The position numbers and the translations under genes were made by a program. DNA of 13,599 bases, taken from Deltaproteobacteria bacterium. GTDB taxonomy: Bacteria; Desulfobacterota; Desulfomonilia; UBA1062. This document shows positions 7,352-13,599 of the stretch, piece by piece (the first letter of the stretch is position 1; each line of letters begins with the position of its first letter). The notes under the pieces are model-generated. The model ran no database searches, was not told where the DNA came from, and saw nothing but the letters and a program-made list of their open reading frames with translations. The DNA lies in contig JAFGTK010000260.1 of assembly GCA_016934135.1 (NCBI GenBank), positions 1 through 13,599 of the forward strand, given 5' to 3'.

Positions 7352-8215
7352 CTATTTTTTTCCGGGGATCCCGGATTCGCAGGGCACCCCTGTCTGGCAT
7401 AGGCCGCATCCGTATCCGTCAAAGCCGTAATGGGTTTTTACATATGCAGATACCGGATCTGCGAGATACGCAAAACACTTCATCTTATCGTGACCTGTCT
7501 CGGTTATTGCGCCTGCTGGGCAACGCTTGATGCATTCCTTGCAGGCCCCTTTCGTATAGTACAGACAATATTCATGGTGATCGTGGTAAGGTCTTCTGGT
7601 AGGGGGAATCTGCATTTTCGCAATCACGGAGCCTGCGCGCATGGCCTTTCCGCGAGCGGTGATGAGGCCGTCGCACAGACCGAAGGTACCGAGCCCGGAT
7701 GCATAGGCAGCGTGGCGCTCGGACCAGTTTGAGGCGAATCCGTATTTATCCGAGTTCTGCCAGGAAAAATCCGGCGAAAGTGACGGGCAGACCGCCTCGT
7801 ATCCGGCCTTGCCGAGTTCGCTTACAACGTGCATTTTCAGTCTGTTGTTGATCTCCTCGCCAAAGATGCGCGACCTGGCCCATCTCTCGCAAGGAAAGCT
7901 TTCTTCTCTGCGGTTGTCATCCCTGGTTGCCAGGGTCTGCGGAAGTATCCAGCTGATGACAGTGAGGTCGGCCGGTGTGATATCGAGGCCTGAAAATGCC
8001 TGAGAGAATACCTGAAGCGGGGTCCAGACAAAAGCCCCTATGTGCTCTCTGAATTCTTCAAATATCGGGTCGTTTCCCCGGGAGAATCCCAGGAGCGGAT
8101 CTGCCCATGCCCGTTCGTCCGAATTATCCCAGAGTTTGTTCTCGGAGGTGTTGTTTAAAAAGTCCCGGATGAGCTTATGTATCCACGTTGAGCCGGTTCC
8201 CTTTTCTTTCTGCAT
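7352..8215 (-). CDS. QueG-like 2x[4Fe-4S] protein
   Basis: The protein is 287 aa; the ATG at 8215 follows AGGAGAG. The C-terminal half resembles the iron-sulfur part of epoxyqueuosine reductase (QueG) and reductive-dehalogenase relatives. Residues about 159-200 (SERHAAYASGLGTFG through MRAGSVI) match the conserved segment before the clusters. Candidate cluster ligands are C217, C225-x2-C228-x3-C232-P with GAI after it, then C247, C270, C273 and C279. Spacing differs from classic QueG: the first Cys is seven residues away from the next instead of two, so tRNA modification is not assured. Residues 1-150 are divergent and I see no clear cobalamin-binding signature. A cytoplasmic electron-transfer or reductase role is inferred. 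It has its own strong promoter upstream (8310-8339) and precedes the winged-helix ferredoxin gene by 88 nt. Confidence 0.75.
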   Translation of the reverse strand: MQKEKGTGSTWIHKLIRDFLNNTSENKLWDNSDERAWADPLLGFSRGNDPIFEEFREHIGAFVWTPLQVFSQAFSGLDITPADLTVISWILPQTLATRDDNRREESFPCERWARSRIFGEEINNRLKMHVVSELGKAGYEAVCPSLSPDFSWQNSDKYGFASNWSERHAAYASGLGTFGLCDGLITARGKAMRAGSVIAKMQIPPTRRPYHDHHEYCLYYTKGACKECIKRCPAGAITETGHDKMKCFAYLADPVSAYVKTHYGFDGYGCGLCQTGVPCESGIPGKK

Positions 8216-8309
8216 ATATTCTCTCCTGTGCCCAGTGCATGACGATTTATCACATATCGGATTTCGCAGCTACATTGTTACCAGAAGAATATGCCGTATC
8301 TCCAGACTT

Positions 8310-8339
8310 ATTATAGAAAAAGCTGCACCTTTTTCTCAA
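8310..8339 (-). promoter_or_regulatory. Sigma70-type promoter of the QueG-like gene
   Basis: On the minus strand TTGAGA (-35, 8339-8334; 5 of 6 consensus) is followed by an 18-bp spacer and TATAAT (-10, 8315-8310; perfect). It begins one base after the stop codon of the membrane-protein gene and would give a leader of roughly 90 nt before the QueG-like ATG. The spacer carries an 8-bp inverted repeat, AGAAAAAG (8315-8322) with CTTTTTCT (8329-8336). That repeat could be an operator, or a weak end-of-transcript hairpin for the upstream gene. Confidence 0.65.
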
Positions 8340-8340
8340 T

Positions 8341-8841
8341 TCAGATTTCTTTTAGGCGCTTCCATGGTTTTAACACAGAAATAACAAGGGCGAATATAAT
8401 TGTTGATACCTGTAATGTTCCCCATATTTTGAGCATGTGCACGTTATGAAGGTATACAGGGTTGCTCAAGCATGCCGGGCCCATCTCCCTTGCCATGGGA
8501 GCCAGGCTGTTAACCCATGGCCCGAGCAGGAATGTCCCGAAGACGACGCCATAGATGTTGATAATCCATTTTGCGGTAATCCACGTATGTTTGAACCAGC
8601 CCCAATTGGTGAAGACTGAGTAAACAAGGCCGCTGATCAGGAGTCCCACAGCCCCGGGGACTATGATGACGTCGTCGATAAACTTCATGGCCAGGTGTAT
8701 CCCGTAAAGCGCACTCTCATCGGCAGGGCGCATGAAAAAATTCATCAGCGTAAGACTCACTGCTCCCCCGACCCACAGGCAGGCACATATTATATGGATA
8801 CATTTAAGCCGTCTTTGCCCTTTGGCACCCATCTTTTTCAT
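8341..8841 (-). CDS. Four-helix integral membrane protein, DUF2269-like
   Basis: The protein is 166 aa; the start at 8841 follows GAGG by 8 nt. A second ATG at 8846 is out of frame and stops after two codons. Four hydrophobic segments are visible at about 13-35, 57-78, 90-110 and 136-157, with a basic N-terminus (KKMGAKGQRRLK), so the N-terminus should be inside. The first helix contains IHIICACLWVGGAV, the LH...WvGG pattern typical of DUF2269-like and CopD-like membrane families, and His residues occur at 16, 49, 85, 132 and 135. Some such families are suspected of binding heme or metal; that is not shown here. Lying between the dehydrogenase gene (65-nt gap) and the iron-sulfur genes, it could link cytoplasmic redox enzymes to the quinone pool. 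That role is inferred. Confidence 0.72.
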   Translation of the reverse strand: MKKMGAKGQRRLKCIHIICACLWVGGAVSLTLMNFFMRPADESALYGIHLAMKFIDDVIIVPGAVGLLISGLVYSVFTNWGWFKHTWITAKWIINIYGVVFGTFLLGPWVNSLAPMAREMGPACLSNPVYLHNVHMLKIWGTLQVSTIIFALVISVLKPWKRLKEI

Positions 8842-8906
8842 CGCATGATCCTCAATACTATGGGTACATCGTATATTTCATCATCAGCATATATTTGATG
8901 GTTTTG

Positions 8907-9938
8907 CTATGTTACCTCAAGGATGATCTTGACATCGCAGGAGACTCCGGATGCGAGGTTCTCAAAGGCTTTCTGCAGGTCCTCGATCGGGATGGTTTTA
9001 TTGATGAGGTTCCCGACGTGCAGGGTCTTGCTTGCAATGCTCTCCAATGCCAGGTCGAACTCTTCAGGGATATATCCAAGAGAGGTCTTCATTTCGATCT
9101 CCCTGACGACTATAAGCAGGGTAAAGATCGACTGCGGATGAAAGCTTATCCCTGCAAGAACCAGCCTGCCTTTTGACTTGAGCGCTGAAATAGTTGTATT
9201 GATGCCTGCATCGCTGGCAGAGGTATCTATGGCGATGTCAAAACCGCTCTTTACGGCCTTTTTCATCGCGGAGACAACCCCTGGATCACCCGCATCAAAG
9301 ACTTCATCCACATAGGATAACTCCCGGGCGAATACCCGTCGGCCTTTGTTGATCTCGCTCAGGGCAATGTACGAGGCCCCGGCGATCCTGGCCCATGCTG
9401 CGCAGAGCAGCCCGATCGTGCCGCCTCCGGTTATAAGCACACGGTCTCCTATGCCGGAGCTTGCCTGCCGAACTGCATGCAGTGCAACAGCGGCAGGCTC
9501 TATCATGGCGGCCTCGTTCTCGGAGATGGTATCCGGAAGTATCCTCACCATGTCTGGTCTCAGCTTCAGATACTGGGCGAATGCGCCTTGAGAGTTGTTG
9601 CCCGGGATCGATCGTTTCATTCCCCGGGTGCAGAGATTTACAAGCCCTTTTCTGCATGGACCGCATATACCGCAGGGATCGAGGGGAAGCGCGGTTACCC
9701 TGTCTCCGGGTCTGAGGTCGATCCTGCTTCCGTTCTCGACAACCGTGCCGCAGAACTCGTGACCCATTATGAGGCCGGTTTTCCCGCACATGTCTAACCC
9801 TGTCTCCCAGTAGTGCAGATCAGATCCGCAGATACCGCAGGTTTTAACCTTGATGATGACGCTTTGCCCGTCTGCAACCGGGTCTTCTGTTTCAATAAGT
9901 TCCAGATGCTTCGGGCCTGTCAGTCTTGCTGCAAGCAT
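8907..9938 (-). CDS. Zinc-dependent medium-chain alcohol/polyol dehydrogenase
   Basis: The protein is 343 aa, the standard length for the medium-chain dehydrogenase family (sorbitol/threonine dehydrogenase group). Catalytic zinc ligands are C34 (in CGICGSD), H60-E61 (GHE) and E147. The structural zinc site is C89-x2-C92-x2-C95-x7-C103. The Rossmann nucleotide-binding loop is GGGTIG at 171-176; E194 in the following ALSEI strand suits NAD+ rather than NADP+. Expected reaction: NAD+-linked oxidation of a secondary alcohol, polyol or hydroxy acid, or the reverse. The exact substrate cannot be told. The ATG at 9938 has only a modest AAAGGGAA upstream. It follows the molybdopterin enzyme by 36 nt on the same strand, and the pair probably acts in one pathway under the GntR regulator. 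Confidence 0.88.
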   Translation of the reverse strand: MLAARLTGPKHLELIETEDPVADGQSVIIKVKTCGICGSDLHYWETGLDMCGKTGLIMGHEFCGTVVENGSRIDLRPGDRVTALPLDPCGICGPCRKGLVNLCTRGMKRSIPGNNSQGAFAQYLKLRPDMVRILPDTISENEAAMIEPAAVALHAVRQASSGIGDRVLITGGGTIGLLCAAWARIAGASYIALSEINKGRRVFARELSYVDEVFDAGDPGVVSAMKKAVKSGFDIAIDTSASDAGINTTISALKSKGRLVLAGISFHPQSIFTLLIVVREIEMKTSLGYIPEEFDLALESIASKTLHVGNLINKTIPIEDLQKAFENLASGVSCDVKIILEVT

Positions 9939-9974
9939 AGATTGTTCCCTTTCTGCCGTATCCTTGAGGCAAGC

Positions 9975-12068
9975 TTATTTTTGGATTTTTTCGATATTGC
10001 ACAACAGCGCCTTTATGGGCACGGAGCCTGTCACCGGGCACAGAGGTTCATCATTGGTGAGCATGTTGATGTTGAGTTTTTTCCAGCCTTCTTCCACACC
10101 ATACCAGAAGCCATGCACTGCATGTACTACCCTGGGGTGCATGTCATGATCAAAGCGTGCCCTTATCTCAACCCTGCCCCTGGGTGAGGACAGATATAAC
10201 CAGTCGTGGTCTTCTATCCCGTATCGGCGCGCTGTATCCGGATGTATCTGGAGCTCGGGATCAGGTGCGCGCTTTTTGAGTGACGGTATATTGCGGTGGG
10301 ACGAGTGGTAGTAAACGACATTCCGGCCGCCTGTGGTGAGGATGAGCGGGTATTTTTCATACAGCTGAGGGCTGCCTTCCGGGCCTTCGTCGGGCTCTTT
10401 GAAATTAGGCAGGGGTGAAATGCCCATCATGGTGAGATACTCTGCATACAGCTCCACCTTGCCCGAAGGGGTGCGGAATTTGCCGTACTTCTCATAACCT
10501 TTATATGTAACAGGTGTTGCAAATTTCCCGTGCTTCTTCAGCTCCTCGAAGGTCATGCCTGTGGGTTCCAGCCGGTAGTCCAGGGCTTCACGAACCGAGC
10601 CCCAGTAGTCATTCAGGCCCATCTTCTTTGCAAGGTCAACGAGTATCTGCTTCTCGTCCCTGCATTCGGGCACGGGCTCTACTGCCTTAACCTGGCAGAA
10701 TACGTGGTTTTTCATGAGCAGGTCCTCGATCTCGTCGCGCTCGCTCCAGTGGGCAGGAGGCAGGATGACATCCGCCAGGGCCGTTGTCGGGGTGTGAAAA
10801 TAGTCCACTGCAAAGAGGAAATCCAGCGAGCTCAAGACGTTACTCACGTGCCGGGAGTTCGGGTAGGCGCAGACGCTGTTGTTGGCGAACAGCCCGGCTG
10901 CCTTCACCGGGTAGGGCTTGCCGTGTTCTATAGCAGGCCAGACTGCCTGCGGCGGGGAAGGTATGGGGATAAAACCGATGAGCGGGAATCTGTCCAGCCC
11001 GAGTTTTTTTGCGGCCTGCTCCTTCGGTAGATTGTCAAATGCTGAAAAGTCAGGGCCGTAGCAGGAACGCTTCCTGGTCGGAGGCACGCAATTCAGGTTG
11101 CCCCCTTTTGCCTCCAGATTGCCGGTAATGGCGGAAAGGATCGTGAGAGCCCTGGAGAGGTCGAATGCATCGTTGGCCTGGCACACCCCTGCCATGCCCG
11201 GGCCTATGCCGGCAGGCCGCTGATCTGCGAAACAAAAGGCCGCAGCCTCTATATCCTGCTCCTTGAGCCAGGTTATCTCCGCGCAGCGCTTCGGCGTATA
11301 TGATGAGACATGCCCTTTCAACTGATCGAAGCCTGTGGTCCAGTTTTCGACAAACTCCCTGTCATAGAGTTTGTTTTCTATAATGATGTTGATGAAGCAC
11401 AATACCAGGGCCACATCCGTTCCCGGACGTATCTGCAGCCAGTGATCGGCCTTTTTTGCGAGCTTCGTACCCCTGGGATCTACAACAATGAGTTTTGCAC
11501 CTTTTTTGAGACCTTCCCTGATATCGTACATGTAAAGGCCGGGCCAGGATGCTTCCGGATTGTGTGCCCATAGAAGGATACAACTGCTGTTTGCATAATC
11601 TGGGTCCACAAGGCCGAATCCGCAGGTGGCGGCACTGCCCAGGACAATCGGGCCGCCGCTCATGTTCGACGGTGCCATGAAGTTGGGTGAGCCGAACAGG
11701 GTCAGGAAACGGTTGATGTAAGGGGCAGTGCCTCTGGTTGTGCCGGTGCCTATGACAACGGATTCGGCACCCCATTTTTCTCTGCTCGCAAGCAGTTTCT
11801 CGGCGATTATGCCCAGGGCCGTATCCCACGAGGTCTCTTCAAACATCTTCCCTGTCCTGCTGCCAACCTTTATAAGCGGCTTTGTGATACGATCGGGGTG
11901 ATAGATGATCTCGGCTGCTGCCCGGCCTTTGGGGCATGTGTATCCATGACTGTGAGGGTGGTCCGGGTCGCCTTTTACCCCTGTGAGTTTACCATTTTTA
12001 ACCTCGAGGATAACGCCGCATCTGCTGTGGCATTCAAAACAGATGCTCCTTGTCTTTGTCGTACTCAT
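9975..12068 (-). CDS. Molybdopterin oxidoreductase, cytoplasmic, [4Fe-4S]
   Basis: The protein is 697 aa of the DMSO-reductase/formate-dehydrogenase superfamily. GGAGG lies 7 nt before the ATG. The N-terminus has the cluster motif C10-x2-C13-x3-C17-x27-C45-PKG, and no twin-arginine signal, so the enzyme is cytoplasmic. The molybdopterin-binding core follows (LLWAHNPEAS, VVDPRGTKLAKKADHWLQIRPGTD at about 165-220, and AVDYFHTPTTALADVILP). The C-terminal MopB domain runs from about 580 (LILTTGGR, HPDTARRYGI, GRVEIRA). At the usual Cys/SeCys metal-ligand position the sequence is N-M-S137-G-G-P, so the ligand would be Ser. The Cys/Ser difference suggests a DMSO-reductase-like or divergent enzyme, with Mo or W. 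The substrate is unknown. It sits 14 nt behind the GntR gene and before the dehydrogenase, and has no adjacent electron-transfer beta subunit. Confidence 0.9.
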   Translation of the reverse strand: MSTTKTRSICFECHSRCGVILEVKNGKLTGVKGDPDHPHSHGYTCPKGRAAAEIIYHPDRITKPLIKVGSRTGKMFEETSWDTALGIIAEKLLASREKWGAESVVIGTGTTRGTAPYINRFLTLFGSPNFMAPSNMSGGPIVLGSAATCGFGLVDPDYANSSCILLWAHNPEASWPGLYMYDIREGLKKGAKLIVVDPRGTKLAKKADHWLQIRPGTDVALVLCFINIIIENKLYDREFVENWTTGFDQLKGHVSSYTPKRCAEITWLKEQDIEAAAFCFADQRPAGIGPGMAGVCQANDAFDLSRALTILSAITGNLEAKGGNLNCVPPTRKRSCYGPDFSAFDNLPKEQAAKKLGLDRFPLIGFIPIPSPPQAVWPAIEHGKPYPVKAAGLFANNSVCAYPNSRHVSNVLSSLDFLFAVDYFHTPTTALADVILPPAHWSERDEIEDLLMKNHVFCQVKAVEPVPECRDEKQILVDLAKKMGLNDYWGSVREALDYRLEPTGMTFEELKKHGKFATPVTYKGYEKYGKFRTPSGKVELYAEYLTMMGISPLPNFKEPDEGPEGSPQLYEKYPLILTTGGRNVVYYHSSHRNIPSLKKRAPDPELQIHPDTARRYGIEDHDWLYLSSPRGRVEIRARFDHDMHPRVVHAVHGFWYGVEEGWKKLNINMLTNDEPLCPVTGSVPIKALLCNIEKIQK

Positions 12069-12082
12069 GCAATGCCTCCATT

Positions 12083-12889
12083 TCAGGTGTTATCCTTTAC
12101 CCGATCCGTACTGAGAGAAGGGCTGGACGGCAGCCGGGATATGTTTTCCCGGTGCATTTTCGTATGCTCCTCAAGATATGCCCGGTATTGCCTGGAGACA
12201 TCTTCGGGTGTGATTTTCCCTGCCATGATATCGTTGATCAGGGAGCGTTGCGCTGTAACATGGTCACGGACATTTATGCTATTGAAGAAGGCAGTGCTGA
12301 ACCGGAGCCGGAACCTCCTCATGGAGTTCGCAAACAGACGCAGTATGGTGCTTCCGGCAAGCCTTACGATCTCATCCTGAATCTGCACCTCTATAACGGC
12401 CAGATTTTTATTGGATGCTCCCCGGGCCAGAAGATCAAGCTGGCGGACAAAGAGCATGTCGATAAAGGCCAGGTCGGCCGGGGCGGAACGCCGAAGTGCC
12501 GCCTCTACAATGGCCGGCATGACATCGATCCAGTGATCGAGGAGTTCGAGGTTGAATGCACTCCCCAGATCGATGCCCGGCATGTCGAACACGGCATCGA
12601 GAAGATCGAGCCCGGCATGCTCCCTGTAGTCGAGAACCACAACCCCGGAACCCTTGACTGCCCTGACAATGTTTCTGCCGGCAAGTTCGCTCAATGCTGC
12701 CCTGAGCGAGGTCCGGTCGACACCGAGCTGCTGTGCGAGCACACGGTCCGGCGGGAGGCGGTCTCCGGGTTTGAGCTCTCCCACAAAGATACGGGCCATA
12801 AGGGCCTGGGCTATCCTTCTTGGAAGAGGTTTTTCTCCCTGCAATACGGTTATGCCTGTTGAGGTTTTTTTCTGGACAGCATCATTCAT
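12083..12889 (-). CDS. FadR-subfamily GntR transcriptional regulator
   Basis: The protein is 268 aa. Residues about 20-90 are a textbook GntR winged helix: PGDRLPPDRVLAQQLGVDRT, then SLRAALSELAGRNIV, ending KGSGVVV. Residues about 110-245 form the all-helical FCD effector domain. The metal-ligand pattern there is partly lost: the usual DxxFH is D144-M-L-F-V, while H210 and H242 are present. The effector is therefore unclear; FadR-type regulators commonly sense carboxylic acids or sugar acids. The ATG at 12889 has no Shine-Dalgarno sequence and lies 8 nt after the -10 box, so the message is probably leaderless. A PdhR-like palindrome overlaps the promoter, which predicts autoregulation and control of the molybdopterin enzyme and dehydrogenase genes that follow. 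Confidence 0.9.
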   Translation of the reverse strand: MNDAVQKKTSTGITVLQGEKPLPRRIAQALMARIFVGELKPGDRLPPDRVLAQQLGVDRTSLRAALSELAGRNIVRAVKGSGVVVLDYREHAGLDLLDAVFDMPGIDLGSAFNLELLDHWIDVMPAIVEAALRRSAPADLAFIDMLFVRQLDLLARGASNKNLAVIEVQIQDEIVRLAGSTILRLFANSMRRFRLRFSTAFFNSINVRDHVTAQRSLINDIMAGKITPEDVSRQYRAYLEEHTKMHRENISRLPSSPSLSTDRVKDNT

Positions 12890-12891
12890 AG

Positions 12892-12908
12892 AATTGGATA
12901 ATCCAATT
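12892..12908. promoter_or_regulatory. GntR/FadR-type operator palindrome
   Basis: AATTGGATAATCCAATT is a perfect 8-1-8 palindrome, 3 nt upstream of the GntR start codon and covering the -10 box. It has the same AATTGG-N5-CCAATT layout as the known PdhR operator type of the FadR subfamily. Binding here would block RNA polymerase directly, so autorepression is the simplest reading. Confidence 0.75.
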
Positions 12909-12926
12909 AATCACAAATTGTGTCAA
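12898..12926 (-). promoter_or_regulatory. Sigma70-type promoter of the GntR operon
   Basis: On the minus strand TTGACA (-35, perfect, 12926-12921), a 17-bp spacer and GATTAT (-10, 4 of 6, 12903-12898). The expected transcript start, 7-9 nt past the -10 box, falls at or within two bases of the ATG at 12889. The -10 lies inside the palindrome at 12892-12908. Confidence 0.7.
12912..12922. promoter_or_regulatory. Second small dyad in the promoter spacer
   Basis: CACAA-A-TTGTG is a perfect 5-1-5 inverted repeat between the -35 and -10 boxes, overlapping the first two bases of the -35. It may be an auxiliary regulator site. An 11-bp dyad in AT-rich DNA can also arise by chance. Confidence 0.35.
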
Positions 12927-13094
12927 GTAATTTTTTAAGAAAGATTGATTCACTTGTCCCGGTAATGCTGATAACCACGAGTATTGGTTCTGCAACGCCA
13001 TGTGATATGAGCATTCATGAAGACCATGTACGCAGGTCTCTTTATAGAGTTTCCGGAACGTCCATAGTCCTGTCAGCATGATCAGCCGGGAATC

Positions 13095-13122
13095 ATGTAA
13101 CAATTAGAGAAAATTATGTAAC
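13095..13122 (+). promoter_or_regulatory. Direct repeats upstream of the copper chaperone gene
   Basis: ATGTAAC occurs at 13095-13101 and 13116-13122, exactly 21 bp apart or about two helical turns, which would put both on one DNA face. The region lies 62-89 nt before the chaperone start. A possible -10, TATATT, sits at 13149-13154 but its -35 partner is poor. No CueR- or CsoR-type palindrome is recognised. Confidence 0.3.
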
Positions 13123-13183
13123 GACTTTTCCTGCCTTCGACCCTACATTATATTTAGAAGACAGATATACAGGAGGAACGACC

Positions 13184-13387
13184 ATGAAAACACGTACATT
13201 GAGAATAGAAGGCATGTCGTGTGCCCATTGCGTAATGGCACTGAAAAAGGAGCTCGAAAAGGTCAGAGGACTCACGGTCAATTCCGTGGAGATAGGAAAG
13301 GCCGATATATCATGGAGCAATGGGGAGACAGAAGAGGCAGCGATCAGAGAGGCTGTGGAGGAGGCCGGGTTCAGGCTTACGGAGTGA
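13184..13387 (+). CDS. copZ: CopZ-like copper chaperone (single HMA domain)
   Basis: The protein is 67 aa, one complete heavy-metal-associated ferredoxin-like domain, which is the normal CopZ length. The Cu(I)-binding motif GMSCAHC lies at 10-16 with C13 and C16; the His before the second Cys is common in CopZ proteins. AGGAGG sits 7 nt before the ATG. It should be a cytoplasmic chaperone that passes Cu(I) to the P-type ATPase starting 22 nt downstream on the same strand. Mercury or zinc handling is less likely but cannot be ruled out from this domain alone. Confidence 0.9.
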   Translation: MKTRTLRIEGMSCAHCVMALKKELEKVRGLTVNSVEIGKADISWSNGETEEAAIREAVEEAGFRLTE

Positions 13388-13409
13388 GCCGGGCATGAAA
13401 GGAAAAGTT

Positions 13410-13599
13410 ATGGATCAATCGAAAGGACACGAAACACTGACCCTGCCTGTGGAAGGCATGACGTGCGCCAGCTGCGTGGCTCGTGTCGAGAAGGCCATGG
13501 GCAGGATAGATGGGATCGAAGACCTGAACGTCAATCTGGCTACCGATGAGGTAACCTTTTCATTTGATCCTGAGCGTGTTGATCTTGAAAACGTTGCAA
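13410..13599 (+). CDS. copA: Copper-type P1B ATPase, N-terminal fragment
   Basis: The gene runs off the right edge; 63 codons are visible without a stop. The start at 13410 is preferred because AAAGGA lies 8 nt upstream; an in-frame ATG at 13395 would add five residues. Residues about 10-63 form a heavy-metal-associated domain with GMTCASC at 16-22 (C19 and C22), the usual metal-binding module at the N-terminus of CopA-type Cu+-exporting ATPases. The transport domain and its CPC motif are beyond the window, so metal specificity rests on the domain type and the CopZ-like neighbour. Confidence 0.82.
   Translation, partial: MDQSKGHETLTLPVEGMTCASCVARVEKAMGRIDGIEDLNVNLATDEVTFSFDPERVDLENVA

Noticed and set aside
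9975..12068. Formate dehydrogenase
   Set aside because: It lacks the SeCys/Cys ligand motif followed by His, and has no beta/gamma or NuoEF-like partner genes nearby.
12050..12862. Plus-strand open frame of 270 codons
   Set aside because: It is the reverse complement of the clear GntR gene and crosses into the molybdopterin gene; the sequence has no known domain.
12957..13091. TCCCGG near 12957 and CCGGGA near 13091, with similar CAGCAT-like words inside, as a long-range inverted repeat
   Set aside because: The match is only 6 bp plus gapped similarity; too weak to call an element.
12882..13103. Minus-strand 73-codon frame in the divergent region
   Set aside because: It begins at TTG without a ribosome site, runs through the GntR promoter and operator, and has no recognisable domain.

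Overview
The window suggests an anaerobic, Desulfobacterota-like (deltaproteobacterial) bacterium with a genome near 50% GC. This is an inference. It rests on several iron-sulfur and molybdopterin redox proteins in one run, a Cys-rich ferredoxin-like protein, and secreted proteins built from thrombospondin type 3 repeats, von Willebrand A and pre-peptidase C-terminal-like modules. No rRNA, tRNA or core housekeeping gene is present to fix the taxonomy.

Layout: (a) 2-4511, plus strand: the end of a thrombospondin type 3 (Ca-binding) repeat protein, then a lipoprotein with a VWA domain and more Ca-binding repeats (8-nt overlap with the first gene), then a large lipoprotein with about five PPC-like modules (12-nt gap). 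They look like one operon for envelope-anchored, probably surface-exposed proteins. (b) 4512-4997: non-coding DNA between convergent genes, holding a strong hairpin, a REP-like palindrome and a 104-bp MITE-like element with terminal inverted repeats and a 5-bp putative target duplication. (c) 4998-12889, minus strand, read from right to left: FadR-family GntR regulator, cytoplasmic molybdopterin oxidoreductase, zinc-dependent medium-chain dehydrogenase, four-helix membrane protein, QueG-like 2x[4Fe-4S] protein, winged-helix/Cys-rich/ferredoxin protein, SGNH-hydrolase-like protein, and a GNAT acetyltransferase. (d) 12890-13183: divergent control region. (e) 13184-13599, plus strand: CopZ-like metallochaperone and the start of a CopA-like P-type ATPase.

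The minus-strand block seems to have at least two promoters. One precedes the GntR gene: a perfect TTGACA, a 17-bp spacer, and a -10 lying inside a PdhR/FadR-type palindrome. The start codon lies so close that the mRNA would be essentially leaderless. The second lies directly after the membrane-protein gene (TTGAGA, 18 bp, TATAAT) and would drive the QueG-like gene onward. I infer that the regulator senses a metabolite and controls oxidation of an alcohol- or acid-type substrate by the dehydrogenase and Mo/W enzyme. The membrane protein and Fe-S proteins could carry the electrons. The substrate cannot be read from the sequence.

The best leads for something undescribed are the redox block as a whole, the Ser at the predicted Mo-ligand position, the Cys-dense motif in the winged-helix ferredoxin, and the leaderless autoregulated promoter.
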